Source: Streptomyces sp. 35G-GA-8
GTDB taxonomy: Bacteria > Actinomycetota > Actinomycetes > Streptomycetales > Streptomycetaceae
Length of the DNA: 64,000 bases
Direction: 5' to 3'
NCBI RefSeq assembly: GCF_023534745.1
Contig: NZ_JAMHJQ010000002.1
Span: 71,761 to 135,760, forward strand
The notes under the pieces: model-generated
What the model saw: the letters and a program-made list of their open reading frames with translations, nothing else
Databases searched by the model: none
Told to the model about the DNA's origin: nothing
Shown here: piece by piece, positions 17,826 through 26,973 of the stretch
Layout of the letters: the number at the start of each line of letters is the position of its first letter
Numbering within the stretch: the stretch's first letter is position 1
Translations under genes and position numbers: made by a program

Positions 17826-18959
17826 ATGACCGCGATGTACGTCTGCCCGGCCGACAGGACCCGCTCACCCGTCGATTCGCTCGCCTGGTGCTGTCCCGTC
17901 TGCCGGGGCCCCTGGGATCTGGACTTCGAGGCCTCACCCGTACCCCTGAAGTCCCTTTCCTCCCGGGCCGATTCGCTGTGGCGGTACGAGGAGGCGCTGC
18001 CGCTCTCCGCGCCGGTCACGACGCTCGGCGAGGGCCGTACCCCGCTCGTACCGCTGACCTCGTCCGTCTCCGCCAAGCTCGACTTCCTGATGCCGACGCT
18101 CTCCTTCAAGGACCGCGGCGCGGTGATGCTCGCCGAACTGGCACGGCGGCTCGGCCCCGAGCGGGTGATCGCCGACAGCAGCGGCAACGCGGGCACGGCG
18201 ATCGCGGCGTACTGCGCGCGGGCCGGGCTGCCCTGCACGGTGTACGTGCCGGAGGCCACCTCGCCCAAGAAGACGGAGCAGATCCGGGCCCACGGCGCGC
18301 GCCTCGAACGCGTCCCGGGCGACCGTGAGGCCACCGCGCGGACCGCCCGCGCCGCCGCCGACGAGCCGGGCACGTTCTACGCGAGCCATGTCCACAACCC
18401 GTACTTCCCGCACGGCACCAAGACCTATGTCTACGAGCTGTGGGAAGACCTCGGCGGACGCCTCCCGGAGACGATCGTCGTCCCCGTCGGCAATGGCACC
18501 CTGCTCCTGGGCGCGGCGCTCGCGATCGCCGAACTGTCCGCGCACGGGCTCATCGACGAACGCCCCGCGCTGATCGCCGTCCAGGCCGAGGCCGTCTCAC
18601 CGCTGGCGACCGCCTTCCGCGCGGGCGCCGAGGAACTGGGCGCGCCGGCCGAGAGCGCGCCGACCCTGGCCGAGGGCATCGCCATCCCGAACCCACCGCG
18701 CGCCCGGCAGATCCTGCGGGCGGTCCGGGCCTCCGGCGGCACGTTCCGTACCGTGACCGAGGATCAACTGCGCGCCGCCCAGCTCGATCTGGCGTCCCGG
18801 GGGCTCTTCGTGGAGTCGACGGCGGCCGCCTGCTGGGCGGCGGTACGCGACGAGGCCGGCCGGGCCGGTCCCTCCGTCGTCGTACCGCTGTGCGGCGCGG
18901 GCGCGAAGACCGGTCTCGCGCCGGCGGGCGGTCAGTCCGGCCGGTCCTCCCCGGTGTAG
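17826..18959 (+). CDS. Threonine-synthase-like PLP enzyme
   Basis: 377 aa from ATG 17826; upstream in-frame Met codons would add an Arg-rich leader and are doubtful. N-terminal Cys residues (YVCPAD, WCCPVC) resemble the zinc-ribbon found in many threonine synthases. SFKDRGA holds the PLP lysine (K95), and SSGNAGTAIAAY the phosphate-binding loop; VPVGNGTLLLGAA is the second glycine-rich loop. Fold type II family. It may convert O-phosphohomoserine to threonine, but stand-alone paralogues of this type with other substrates are frequent, so the reaction is not certain. The divergent GntR/UTRA gene may regulate it. Confidence 0.8.
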   Translation: MTAMYVCPADRTRSPVDSLAWCCPVCRGPWDLDFEASPVPLKSLSSRADSLWRYEEALPLSAPVTTLGEGRTPLVPLTSSVSAKLDFLMPTLSFKDRGAVMLAELARRLGPERVIADSSGNAGTAIAAYCARAGLPCTVYVPEATSPKKTEQIRAHGARLERVPGDREATARTARAAADEPGTFYASHVHNPYFPHGTKTYVYELWEDLGGRLPETIVVPVGNGTLLLGAALAIAELSAHGLIDERPALIAVQAEAVSPLATAFRAGAEELGAPAESAPTLAEGIAIPNPPRARQILRAVRASGGTFRTVTEDQLRAAQLDLASRGLFVESTAAACWAAVRDEAGRAGPSVVVPLCGAGAKTGLAPAGGQSGRSSPV

Positions 18960-19107
18960 AGCCGTACCCTCCCGTCGAGTACGGAGAAGGACTCCGAGAT
19001 CGTCTTGGTGTCGGCGGGCCGGTGGAGCACATTGATCTCGCCCTGGTCGACACCCGGTCGAACACTGGGCGTTACCCGGGACAGGCCTTCACCCACGAGG
19101 GGAGCCG

Positions 19108-19167
19108 ATGCTTCGCTGGCAGCGTGACGGCATACGGATCGAGGCCAAGTGGACGCCGCTAGCGTGA
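19108..19167 (+). CDS. 19-codon ORF coupled to the next gene
   Basis: Short ORF (MLRWQRDGIRIEAKWTPLA) with GAGGGGAG 4 nt before its ATG, a better ribosome-binding site than that of the gene it overlaps. Its stop TGA (19165-19167) overlaps GTG 19164 of the next frame as GTGA. Four of the 19 residues are Arg or Lys and two are Trp. It may be a leader peptide whose translation opens the following start, or a small protein. Too short for codon statistics to be convincing. Confidence 0.4.
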   Translation: MLRWQRDGIRIEAKWTPLA

Positions 19168-19673
19168 CCGCCCCCGCGGTCGCGGTCGTCGGGGTCGTCG
19201 GGACGCTCCTGTCCGCGCTGCTGACCCAGCGCGCGGCGGACCGCGGCCGGCAGCGCGAGCAGGAGCGCGTCGAGGGGCTGCGGGAGCGGCGCAGAGAGGC
19301 CGAGGAGCGGCGCTCGGGGTATGTGGCGCTCAACACCGCCGCCCGGCAGTATCTGGCCGCCCTCACGGACCAGTTGCACGCACTGGGCCGCGATGAGGAC
19401 CGGCGGCCCGCGCGGCAGCGGCTCATCGAGGCCCGCGATCTGCACCGGGACGTGTACGCGGAGGCCCAGATGCGGATGCCGGAGCCCGTCCTCGGTATCA
19501 CGGCCGAGGTCAGCCACGGGCTCGGGACGGTGTACGGCAGGCTCAGGCGGCTGGACGACGGTGTCCCGCGCCCCGACGACTCGGCGTCCGCCGCGCAGGC
19601 CGATATCGACGCGCTGTGGGAGCGGCTGCGGGAGATGCGGCGGAAGATGCGGGCCGATCTCGGCGCGTCCTGA
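19164..19673 (+). CDS. Small membrane-anchored coiled-coil protein
   Basis: 169 aa from GTG 19164, chosen because it forms a GTGA overlap with the short ORF; GTG 19149 is the other option. A single N-terminal membrane segment (VTAPAVAVVGVVGTLLSALL) is followed by a strongly charged helix (RGRQREQERVEGLRERRREA) and further helices to the end. This is the layout of a Streptomyces family of unknown function. It has no recognisable catalytic motif. It is 115 bp upstream of the CHAT-protein gene and on the same strand. Confidence 0.7.
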   Translation: MTAPAVAVVGVVGTLLSALLTQRAADRGRQREQERVEGLRERRREAEERRSGYVALNTAARQYLAALTDQLHALGRDEDRRPARQRLIEARDLHRDVYAEAQMRMPEPVLGITAEVSHGLGTVYGRLRRLDDGVPRPDDSASAAQADIDALWERLREMRRKMRADLGAS

Positions 19674-19788
19674 GCGGACTCCGGGCATTGGCAGGAACCG
19701 GCCCCATGGTGCCCGAGTCCTCGTCATCATGGCTGTCCCACAGCGGAGTTGAGGCACCGGAGACGGACGGCGGATTCGGAGGAGGCAC

Positions 19789-22700
19789 GTGAACGTCGAA
19801 GAGAGCGGGGGCGTCCAGGGGCTGCGCGCCTGGGTGATGGACGCCACGGAGCGGGCCAGGCGGCTGATCCCGGTATCGGGGGGAACGGTGGCCCCTTCGG
19901 GCGCGTACGACAGCTCGGTGGCCGAACTCACCGAACTCGCGGGCCTGCTGGACCACGAACCGCCCCTGCGCGGTGCTGTGACGGTATGGCTCGGGGCCGT
20001 ACTCGCCACGCGGTATGTCGCCGGGGACGGCGCGCCGGAGGACCGGGAACGTGCGCGACGGCTGCTGCGGGACGCACGGGACCGGGACTCGGCGGTCGGG
20101 GCGGGGACCGATGAGGAGGTCAGGCGGTGGGCCGCGCTGTTCCTGCTCATGCTGGTGGTGCCCGTCCGGGAGATGGGGGGCGCGTTCGGGCAGGCGCTCG
20201 ATCACTCCGCCGCCGTCGACTGGTTGGTACGGCACAAGGGCGAGGGGATGGCCGATGCCACCGCCGAGATGCGCGCGCTCTTGGCCGAGACCGCGGGGCT
20301 TCCGGTGCCGCCGGACCTTCTGGGGCCGTTCCGGCAGCTGGACGCCATGCTCTCGGTGCTCTCGGGAAAGCGGCTCGGTCCGGGGGACCTGGAGCAGTTC
20401 GCGGACATGATGCCGCCGGACTTTCCGCACACGAACCAGCTGCGGATGATGGCCGCCATGATGTCTGGCATGTCGGGCATGCCTGGCTCCCTTACCGATG
20501 CGGGTCGTTCCGATCCGCCACGGCGGGAGGAGCCACGCCCCGAGCCGGAGCCGAAGCCGGAGCCGGACCCGATCCCGGCTTCCGGCGACGCCGATGCCGA
20601 TGCCGTCGCCCTGGAGGCCGTCTTCCCTCTCATCCTCGGCCTCGGGGACGCTCTACGACGCGGCGACTCGGAAACGTACAACGAGTACCTCGGGCGCATG
20701 CGCACCGCGCACGCGAAGCTGCCGCCGGGCCATGAGCTGGCCACCCTTCTTGAGGCCCAGATCGGTCTCCTGCTGCAAATGAGCGAGGGCGTCGGCGGCA
20801 ATCTCCAGGATCAGTCGGTCGCCGACACGTACAAGAAGGCGGTGGCCGACAACTTCCACCAGGTCGCCGCCCGGTCCACGCATCCCCTGGCCGCCGAATT
20901 CTCGTTCCTGGCCCGCGTGTTCACCCTGATCGACCAGGTATACGAGGCCAACAAGGCCAAGGACGCGGACGCGCTCGGCTCCCTCGTGGCCGAACTCGCC
21001 GCGCTCGAAGAAGCCGTCCCGCGAGGCAGCACGTCCCGCTTCCTGGTCCAGATGGAGTACGCGGACGCGCTCACCTACCTCGGCAGGCTCACCGGCGACA
21101 AGGACATGATGCTGCGGGGCGTCGCGTACCAGGAGAAGGCGTTGGCGGACAGCCCCGCGTTCGTCCACGACCAACTCGCCTCGATCTCGACCGACATCGC
21201 CGCCACGCGCGCGGCCGTCACCGGCGACCCGGATCTGATCCGGGTTCCGGTCCCCTCCGACCATCCCCCGCACGCCTCGGTGAACGATCTCTACAGCTCG
21301 GTGCTGTCCCTGTTCACGCGGTACGACCTCACCGACGACCCCGCCGATCTCGACGCCGCCATCGCCACGCTGGAGCGGATCCGCGAGCGCGTCCGGCAGG
21401 GAGAAGCACCGCAGGGCGCCGCCTCCCTCGTATGGCAGCTGGCGGGGACGTACTGGATCCGCTGGTCGGCCAGCGGGGACGCGGCGGACCACACCGCCGC
21501 CACGGCCACCGCGATGGAGTCCCTGCTCACGCTCGCCGCCGACGTCGTGCTCCAGCTCGGCCCCGAGCACGGCTTGCTGGCCGCGCGCTCCGGTGCCACC
21601 CGGGGCGTGCAGACCGCCCTCTGGGCCGGTTCGCACCACCGGGTGGAGGAGGCCCTGGCCGCCCTGGAGCTGGGCCGCGCCCTGGTGTTGCAGACGGCGT
21701 CCACCTCTCGGGCCGTACCCGAACTCCTTCAGGCGCGCGGGCACCACGAGCTGGCCGAAGCATGGCGGGCCTCCGGCGCGTCCGAGGCGCCCGAGGCATC
21801 CGGCGCGTCCGAGGCCGAGACGCCGGGCGAGCTCCCCGGCGAACTGCCGAGCACCCTGCGCCGCCGGGCGCTCGAAGCACTCGGCTACCGGCGCCAAGGA
21901 AGCCTCTTCACCACGCCCACGCTGGCGGAACTCTCGGAAGGGGTCGCCCGCAGCGGGGCGGACGCGCTCGTCTATCTGCTCCCCGGCGAGGGGCGGGCCG
22001 AGGGCATGGGGATCATCGTGGGCGCCGATATCTGGGTCGTGGGCGGGCTGCCGCTGCTGTCCGGGGCGGAGAGCGGCCCGCTGGAGCGCTATCTCGACGC
22101 GGCAGGCGCCCGCTCCGACAACGCGCACGACCCCGTCGCCGAACAGGCCTGGGAGGAGGCCCTGTCCGAGCTGTGCGACTGGGCATACCGGGCCATCTCC
22201 CCCGTGTTCGAGATCATCACGGAACACATCGTGGCCGGGGGGAGCCGGCGTGCCGACCCCTCCGGCCCGCCCAGGATCGTCCTGGTGCCCTGCGGGCGGC
22301 TCGGCATCGTCCCCTGGCACGCCGCGCGCTTCCCGGCGGAGGCACCCCACGACTACGCCTGCCAGGCCATGGTCATCACCTACGCGGCGTCCGGCGGCCA
22401 GTTCCTGCGCACGGTGCGGCGCGCACGGCGTGACCCGGCCGCCGCTCCGGTCCTGGTGGCCGACCCCCGTATGGATCTGACGCACGCCGAGCGCGAGGTG
22501 ACGGCGCTGCGCGAGACGTTCTATCCGCGGGCGCGTGTGTACGGAGAGTTCTTCGAGCCGTCCGTGGAGCCGGAGGCGGCGGGGACGCCCGACGAGCTTG
22601 TCGCGCTCCTCGCCGACGCGCCCTCGCTGCTCCATGTGGCCTCCCATGGATCGGCGGGGGTGCGTCCGACACTGTCGGCCCTGCATCTCGCGTTCCCCGG

Positions 22701-23196
22701 CCGCACCGACGAACTGTCCGCCGCCGAAGGCGGCCCGGGGGCCGAGCCGGACCTGGGGATGCTGACCGTGACCCGGCTGCTGGACCGGACGAGCGGTGAA
22801 CAGGCCGACGCGGACGGGCCGTTGGTGGTCCTGAGTGCCTGTCAGACCGATCTGAGCACCCGTGACCACGATGAGGCGCTGACTCTGACGACGGCGTTCG
22901 TCTCGGCCGGCGCGCGTGACGTGGTGGGGTCGCGGTGGACGACGCGCGACGGTGCGTCGGTGCTGCTGATGGCCGTGTTCCACCACTACGTGGCGGTCGA
23001 GGGACGGACTCCCGTCGACGCGCTCAGGGCGGCCCAGCTGTGGATGCTCGACCCCCACCGCCAGAACCCGGGCTCGCTGAAGGGCGATCTGCTGCGCGAG
23101 CTGGGGCGCCCGGGGCTCGACCGTCTGTCGGTCTGGGCTCCGTTCATCCACCAGGGCCATCCGGGCCCGGCCGACCCGCGGGAGAGGACCGCATGA
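19789..23196 (+). CDS. CHAT-domain (caspase-like) protein with helical repeats
   Basis: 1135 aa from GTG 19789 behind GGAGGAGG. Residues about 1-750 are helical and probably TPR-like, with an acidic/Pro linker EEPRPEPEPKPEPDPIP near 245. The C-terminal third is a CHAT domain: the catalytic His is H953 in LLHVASHGS and the catalytic Cys is C1018 in VVLSACQTD, followed by the usual helix AFVSAGARDVVGSRW. CHAT proteases cleave partner proteins in bacterial immune systems after their repeats sense a trigger. The next two genes overlap it and form a probable RES toxin/antitoxin pair, so all three are likely co-translated. A run of EAPEASGASEAE near 662 is low-complexity. Confidence 0.9.
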   Translation: MNVEESGGVQGLRAWVMDATERARRLIPVSGGTVAPSGAYDSSVAELTELAGLLDHEPPLRGAVTVWLGAVLATRYVAGDGAPEDRERARRLLRDARDRDSAVGAGTDEEVRRWAALFLLMLVVPVREMGGAFGQALDHSAAVDWLVRHKGEGMADATAEMRALLAETAGLPVPPDLLGPFRQLDAMLSVLSGKRLGPGDLEQFADMMPPDFPHTNQLRMMAAMMSGMSGMPGSLTDAGRSDPPRREEPRPEPEPKPEPDPIPASGDADADAVALEAVFPLILGLGDALRRGDSETYNEYLGRMRTAHAKLPPGHELATLLEAQIGLLLQMSEGVGGNLQDQSVADTYKKAVADNFHQVAARSTHPLAAEFSFLARVFTLIDQVYEANKAKDADALGSLVAELAALEEAVPRGSTSRFLVQMEYADALTYLGRLTGDKDMMLRGVAYQEKALADSPAFVHDQLASISTDIAATRAAVTGDPDLIRVPVPSDHPPHASVNDLYSSVLSLFTRYDLTDDPADLDAAIATLERIRERVRQGEAPQGAASLVWQLAGTYWIRWSASGDAADHTAATATAMESLLTLAADVVLQLGPEHGLLAARSGATRGVQTALWAGSHHRVEEALAALELGRALVLQTASTSRAVPELLQARGHHELAEAWRASGASEAPEASGASEAETPGELPGELPSTLRRRALEALGYRRQGSLFTTPTLAELSEGVARSGADALVYLLPGEGRAEGMGIIVGADIWVVGGLPLLSGAESGPLERYLDAAGARSDNAHDPVAEQAWEEALSELCDWAYRAISPVFEIITEHIVAGGSRRADPSGPPRIVLVPCGRLGIVPWHAARFPAEAPHDYACQAMVITYAASGGQFLRTVRRARRDPAAAPVLVADPRMDLTHAEREVTALRETFYPRARVYGEFFEPSVEPEAAGTPDELVALLADAPSLLHVASHGSAGVRPTLSALHLAFPGRTDELSAAEGGPGAEPDLGMLTVTRLLDRTSGEQADADGPLVVLSACQTDLSTRDHDEALTLTTAFVSAGARDVVGSRWTTRDGASVLLMAVFHHYVAVEGRTPVDALRAAQLWMLDPHRQNPGSLKGDLLRELGRPGLDRLSVWAPFIHQGHPGPADPRERTA

Positions 23197-23867
23197 ATTC
23201 CGAGGAACTGCTCGGCCTGATCGGCGAGCACCGGGACAGTATCCGCGAGAGCCTCGACGACGAGCAGCACGAGCTGCTCCTCGCCCGGGTGCGGGCGCTC
23301 GCCGACACGGCACAGGACAACAACAGAGCGGTCGCCAGGGCACTTCAGGGGGTCAGGCTCGCCCTGCTTCAGCTGCCGTACGACCATCCGGTGCAGCAGG
23401 CACTGGACTCCGTCCGCCTCGTCGGGGCATCGGCGGGATCGCCGACCGTGCTGGTGGCGCGGGAGCTGCTGACGCGGCTCGCGGGCGCTCCCTCGCTCTC
23501 TCCGGAGACCGCGGCGATCGTCGCCGCCGTGCGGCGCAGGCTGCTCAGGACGCCCTCGCTCTCGGCGGAGGAGGCGCGCGCCCGGTTCGCCGGCGCGGCA
23601 CCGCCGCTCGAAGTGATCAGACTGGCGGATCCCGAACGCGGCGACCGCTACCCCGACTTCCAGTTCCCGGCCGATGACGGCACTCCGCACGGGGTGGTCC
23701 TCCAGGTCAACCGCATCCTCCTCGCCGAGACCGACCCCTGGGGCGCCGCCGACTGGTGGCTCAGCGGGAACACCTGGCTGGGCGGCCCGCCCGCCTCGCT
23801 CCTCGGCGCACTGCCCGACCAGCAGCTGGTCGGCGCGGCGGCGGCGCTGGTGGAGGGGGACGGATGA
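23193..23867 (+). CDS. Probable antitoxin with a Xre/MbcA-ParS-like toxin-binding end
   Basis: 224 aa; ATG overlaps the CHAT stop (ATGA). The first 150 residues are helical with no DNA-binding motif that I recognise. The C-terminal part, VLQVNRILLAETDPWGAADW through NTWLGGPPASLLGAL, resembles the C-terminal toxin-binding domain of Xre/MbcA/ParS antitoxins (DUF2384), and the next gene encodes a RES-type toxin, its usual partner. The lack of a helix-turn-helix means it may neutralise the toxin without self-repressing. Confidence 0.7.
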   Translation: MNSEELLGLIGEHRDSIRESLDDEQHELLLARVRALADTAQDNNRAVARALQGVRLALLQLPYDHPVQQALDSVRLVGASAGSPTVLVARELLTRLAGAPSLSPETAAIVAAVRRRLLRTPSLSAEEARARFAGAAPPLEVIRLADPERGDRYPDFQFPADDGTPHGVVLQVNRILLAETDPWGAADWWLSGNTWLGGPPASLLGALPDQQLVGAAAALVEGDG

Positions 23868-24538
23868 CCGGCACCTTCTCCCCTTCGGAGTACGAGCTGC
23901 GGCCCCACCGCCGGCTGCTCCCGGCCGGCACGGAGCTGTGGCGGGTGCACTCGGCCAAGCGGTCCGCCGAGCAGTTCAACACGGTCAGCGTGGACGCGCA
24001 CTTCGGCGGCAATCGCTTCGACGGCACGCCGTACGACCCGTATCCCTATCTGTACGTGGCCGACAGCCCGACCACCGCGCTCGCCGAAACGCTGCTGCGC
24101 TCGATGGAGTTCGACAAGGAGTCCAGGATGCGGCTCATTCCGTATGCCGCGGTCAGGGCCAAGTCGCTGAGCGTGGTGCGGACCCGGTGCGAGGTGAACC
24201 TCGTATCCCTGGTCACGGAGACCGATCTGGCCGCCGTCTGCCAGGACTCCTGGCTCCTTGAGGACGAGGGCGAGCGCTACGCGAAGACGCGGCGCTGGGC
24301 GAGCGAGATCCGGACCCAGGCCACTGACGCGATGGGACTGATCTGGCAGTCCCGGCGCAACCGGCCTCATCGGGCTCTGGTGCTCTTCGGCGACCGTTTC
24401 GAGAGCTGTGGGAACGAGCCGCTGGACGGGGTGCCGCTCGGTGGGATCCCGGATCTCGGCTCGCCCTCCGGTGTCACGGAGGCCAACCGGCTGCTCGCGC
24501 CGCTCCAGGCGGCGATCGTGCCGCCGTGGTCGGACTGA
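23864..24538 (+). CDS. RES-domain toxin (probable NAD-degrading)
   Basis: 224 aa; ATG overlaps the antitoxin stop (ATGA). The RES signature residues are visible: Arg27 in ELWRVHS, Glu75 in TALAET, and a later conserved Ser/His region (GLIWQSRRNRPHRALVLFGD). RES toxins such as MbcT and Res deplete NAD+ and stop growth. It is somewhat larger than stand-alone RES toxins. Position directly behind a CHAT protease-like gene suggests activation by proteolysis of the antitoxin, which is inference. Confidence 0.8.
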   Translation: MTGTFSPSEYELRPHRRLLPAGTELWRVHSAKRSAEQFNTVSVDAHFGGNRFDGTPYDPYPYLYVADSPTTALAETLLRSMEFDKESRMRLIPYAAVRAKSLSVVRTRCEVNLVSLVTETDLAAVCQDSWLLEDEGERYAKTRRWASEIRTQATDAMGLIWQSRRNRPHRALVLFGDRFESCGNEPLDGVPLGGIPDLGSPSGVTEANRLLAPLQAAIVPPWSD

Positions 24539-24835
24539 TACGCACGGTGGCCCGGTCGGCGCCAGGACCGGTCCTGGCCCGGCCAGGATTCACCCGGCTC
24601 CCGACCAGTCCCCGACCGGACCGTCCGATTGACTGGAGTCATGGGTCCGGCAGCTCAGGGGAACCGCTGAACACCCCCTGAAAGCAACGGAGTTGACCAA
24701 CCAGCCCGGTGTGGCCGGTTACCCCTCCCGGGCTCATCACGACGGAGCGGAGGCAGGGGACGGACATGACAATCCATCAAGGGCGGCGCCGGGCACGTAC
24801 GTTGCTCCAGGCCGCTCTGAGAGGGCGCCGCGAAC
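24539..24835. other. 297-bp gap between the CHAT/RES operon and the GTPase cluster
   Basis: No convincing gene. It contains inverted GC-rich stretches (for example ACCGGTCCTGGCCCGG near 24569) that could end the RES transcript, and presumably the promoter of the next cluster. I see no clear -10/-35 pair. Confidence 0.4.
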
Positions 24836-26965
24836 ATGCTGCTCTCTCCCGGAGCTGACGAGATACGGTCGGGCCCGGCGGTGTGCTGCCCGGCCTGCCT
24901 CCACCCGGAACGGGGCGAACGACACTGCCGGGTGTGCGGATTCCCGCTCGGCGGGGACCCGGTTCTGGGGGCCGCGACCGAGGAGGACCATCGGGCCGCG
25001 GCGGCCGAACTGGCGGCGGCCGGGCACACCTGGGACCTCGACGCGGCCCGGCGCGCGCTGGGCGGTCCGGCCGAGCGCGCGGAGATCGCCGGGCTGCTGC
25101 GCCCGGCCCCCGCCGGAATTCCGCATGTCCGTTCTGGGGGAACGCCGGGGCCCACAGGAGCGCCGGGAACCCCCGGCCCCTCGGTGGCCACCGAGCCGCC
25201 CGCCCTGACCGATCTGCTGCGCGGGCTCACCACCGGTGCGCCTGCCGAGGTGCTGTTCGTCGAGTTCGGCACCCAACGGGCCGCTGTGGTACGGGCGTTC
25301 GCCGACACCGCCGGTCTGCCGTACGCGCGCCCGCACGCCGAGACCCCCTGGACCGAGCTGGTCCCCGGGCTCAGTCCCGGGGACGCCCCGCGCCGCTTCC
25401 AACTCGCCGGCGGCGTGGGCACCGTCGAGCCGGTGGACCGCCTGGCCTTCGACCGGGCCGTGCGCGACTGGCTGCACGCTGTCGTGCCCGGCGCGTGCGA
25501 GAGGACGGGCACACGGACGAGCGCGGTGGTGCTGCTCCGCGGCGGCACCGGCTGGACTCTTCTCGACCGGGCCGCCGCCGTGCTGCGCGAGACCTGCGCG
25601 ACGAGTGCCGAGAGCGCCCCGGCCCCGGCGCCAGGTGCGGGTACGGCGTCCACCGTCACGGCCCGGGTCCGCCGGCTGCTGCGCGGCGTGCCACTGCGCG
25701 AACCGCACACCCTGCTCCTGGCGCGGGCCGGAACCGGCGAGGGTGACCACGTTCCGGTGGAGCTCCATCACCACACTCTGTTCGAGGCCGGTCTGCGGCT
25801 CGCGCCAGGTGAGACCCGGACCGCCTCGGTCACGGTGTACGGCGGCCTCCCGATCCCGACCCGCCCGGCCGAGCCGGGAGTCCCGACGGGAGTCCCGGCG
25901 GGAGTCCCGGCGGGAGTCCCGGCGGGAGTCCCGGCGGGCGGGTCCATCGCGCCGTCCGAGACGGTGCCCGTCGTACTGCCGCTGCTCGCCGGTCACTACC
26001 GCCGGGAAGACCGCCACCCCGCGCTTCTCGGCCTGCCCCGCACCGAACTGCCCGCGCTCGGCTCCGCGCACCTCACCTTCGTCCTGCGCGGTCCTGGCGA
26101 GATCGAGGTACACGCGGGCGCCGGAGACACCCTGGCCGAGGCACCGGCCGACCGGAGAGAGAGCCTGCACACCGTGGTCCACGGCGTACCGCGGTTCCTT
26201 CCCCGGCCCGGCCCCCTGGAGCTCATCTGCGCGGTGGAGATGTCCGGCGCCGACCGGTCCGAGGTCGCCGAGCGCGTCGGATTCACGAGCGACCTGATCC
26301 GCGCCGCGGAGCGCCACAGCGGCGCGGGCGGCGGGCTACGGGTCGCGGTGATCGGCTACTACCACCACGCGCCCCGCAACGAGCACCAGCAGGACCGCGA
26401 CCTCATCAGGTACGTACGGCCGGGGCCACCCGAGCGGGCACAGCGCCAACTGCGGGAGCTGCCACCGGAGATACGGCCCCGGGACACCCTCACCTCCTCA
26501 CTGGAGGACGCGCTCAGGACCGCGGCCAAAATGGCCGCCGGGCAGCGCGCCGAGCGGGTCGAGCAGGTCGACCGGGTCGACCGGGTGCTTCTGGTGGTCG
26601 GCAGCCGGCCACCGGCGCTGCCCGCACAAGACGGTCTGGTGCCCGGCTGTCCACGCGCCGTGGACTGGCGCGAGCAGCTGGGGACCCTGCGCCACCGGGG
26701 CGTACGCGTCGGTGTCCGGGCCGAGCCGTTCACCGCGCCCGCCACTCCCGGAGTGCCCAGCGGGGACCGGCTGCGCCGCTACCTCGCCCGAACCTGGCAG
26801 GACCTGACGGGCACGGACCGTCTCCTCTTCCGGCCAGGCACCGACTCGGCGGAACGGACGGCGCTCGCCCTCACCGCCGGAGAGAAACGCGACACCGACG
26901 GCTGTCCGCTGGCGTTCGCCGGACCGCCACTGCCCCCACGCCCATCCGATCTCCCCAGGAGCTGA
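24836..26965 (+). CDS. Zinc-ribbon protein with C-terminal vWA-like domain
   Basis: 709 aa, first gene of a nine-gene same-strand set. N-terminal CCPACLHPERGERHCRVCG (about residues 17-35) is a CXXC-CXXC zinc ribbon. A Pro/Gly linker follows, and a block of PAGVPAGV repeats (about residues 348-370; 12-bp GGGAGTCCCGGC units in the DNA near 25880-25944) separates the middle from the end. The C-terminal region (LELICAVEMSGADRSEVAER, LRVAVIGYYHH) resembles a von Willebrand A fold with MSGADRS at the metal-site position. I do not recognise a named family. It could recruit or sense through the ribbon and bind partners through the vWA part. Confidence 0.6.
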   Translation: MLLSPGADEIRSGPAVCCPACLHPERGERHCRVCGFPLGGDPVLGAATEEDHRAAAAELAAAGHTWDLDAARRALGGPAERAEIAGLLRPAPAGIPHVRSGGTPGPTGAPGTPGPSVATEPPALTDLLRGLTTGAPAEVLFVEFGTQRAAVVRAFADTAGLPYARPHAETPWTELVPGLSPGDAPRRFQLAGGVGTVEPVDRLAFDRAVRDWLHAVVPGACERTGTRTSAVVLLRGGTGWTLLDRAAAVLRETCATSAESAPAPAPGAGTASTVTARVRRLLRGVPLREPHTLLLARAGTGEGDHVPVELHHHTLFEAGLRLAPGETRTASVTVYGGLPIPTRPAEPGVPTGVPAGVPAGVPAGVPAGGSIAPSETVPVVLPLLAGHYRREDRHPALLGLPRTELPALGSAHLTFVLRGPGEIEVHAGAGDTLAEAPADRRESLHTVVHGVPRFLPRPGPLELICAVEMSGADRSEVAERVGFTSDLIRAAERHSGAGGGLRVAVIGYYHHAPRNEHQQDRDLIRYVRPGPPERAQRQLRELPPEIRPRDTLTSSLEDALRTAAKMAAGQRAERVEQVDRVDRVLLVVGSRPPALPAQDGLVPGCPRAVDWREQLGTLRHRGVRVGVRAEPFTAPATPGVPSGDRLRRYLARTWQDLTGTDRLLFRPGTDSAERTALALTAGEKRDTDGCPLAFAGPPLPPRPSDLPRS

Positions 26966-26973
26966 CCCACTCC

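Noticed and set aside
20653-23343. 896-codon minus-strand frame opposite the CHAT gene
   Set aside because: Same cause; no family motif and composition rich in Arg/Gly/His. The + strand encodes the CHAT domain.
24766-24858. 30-codon Arg-rich ORF overlapping the start of the zinc-ribbon gene
   Set aside because: The ribosome-binding site is only moderate and the composition is what random GC-rich DNA gives; not enough support.
25880-25944. 12-bp GGGAGTCCCGGC repeats taken for a CRISPR-like or regulatory array
   Set aside because: They are in frame and encode PAGV repeats inside a gene; no spacers.
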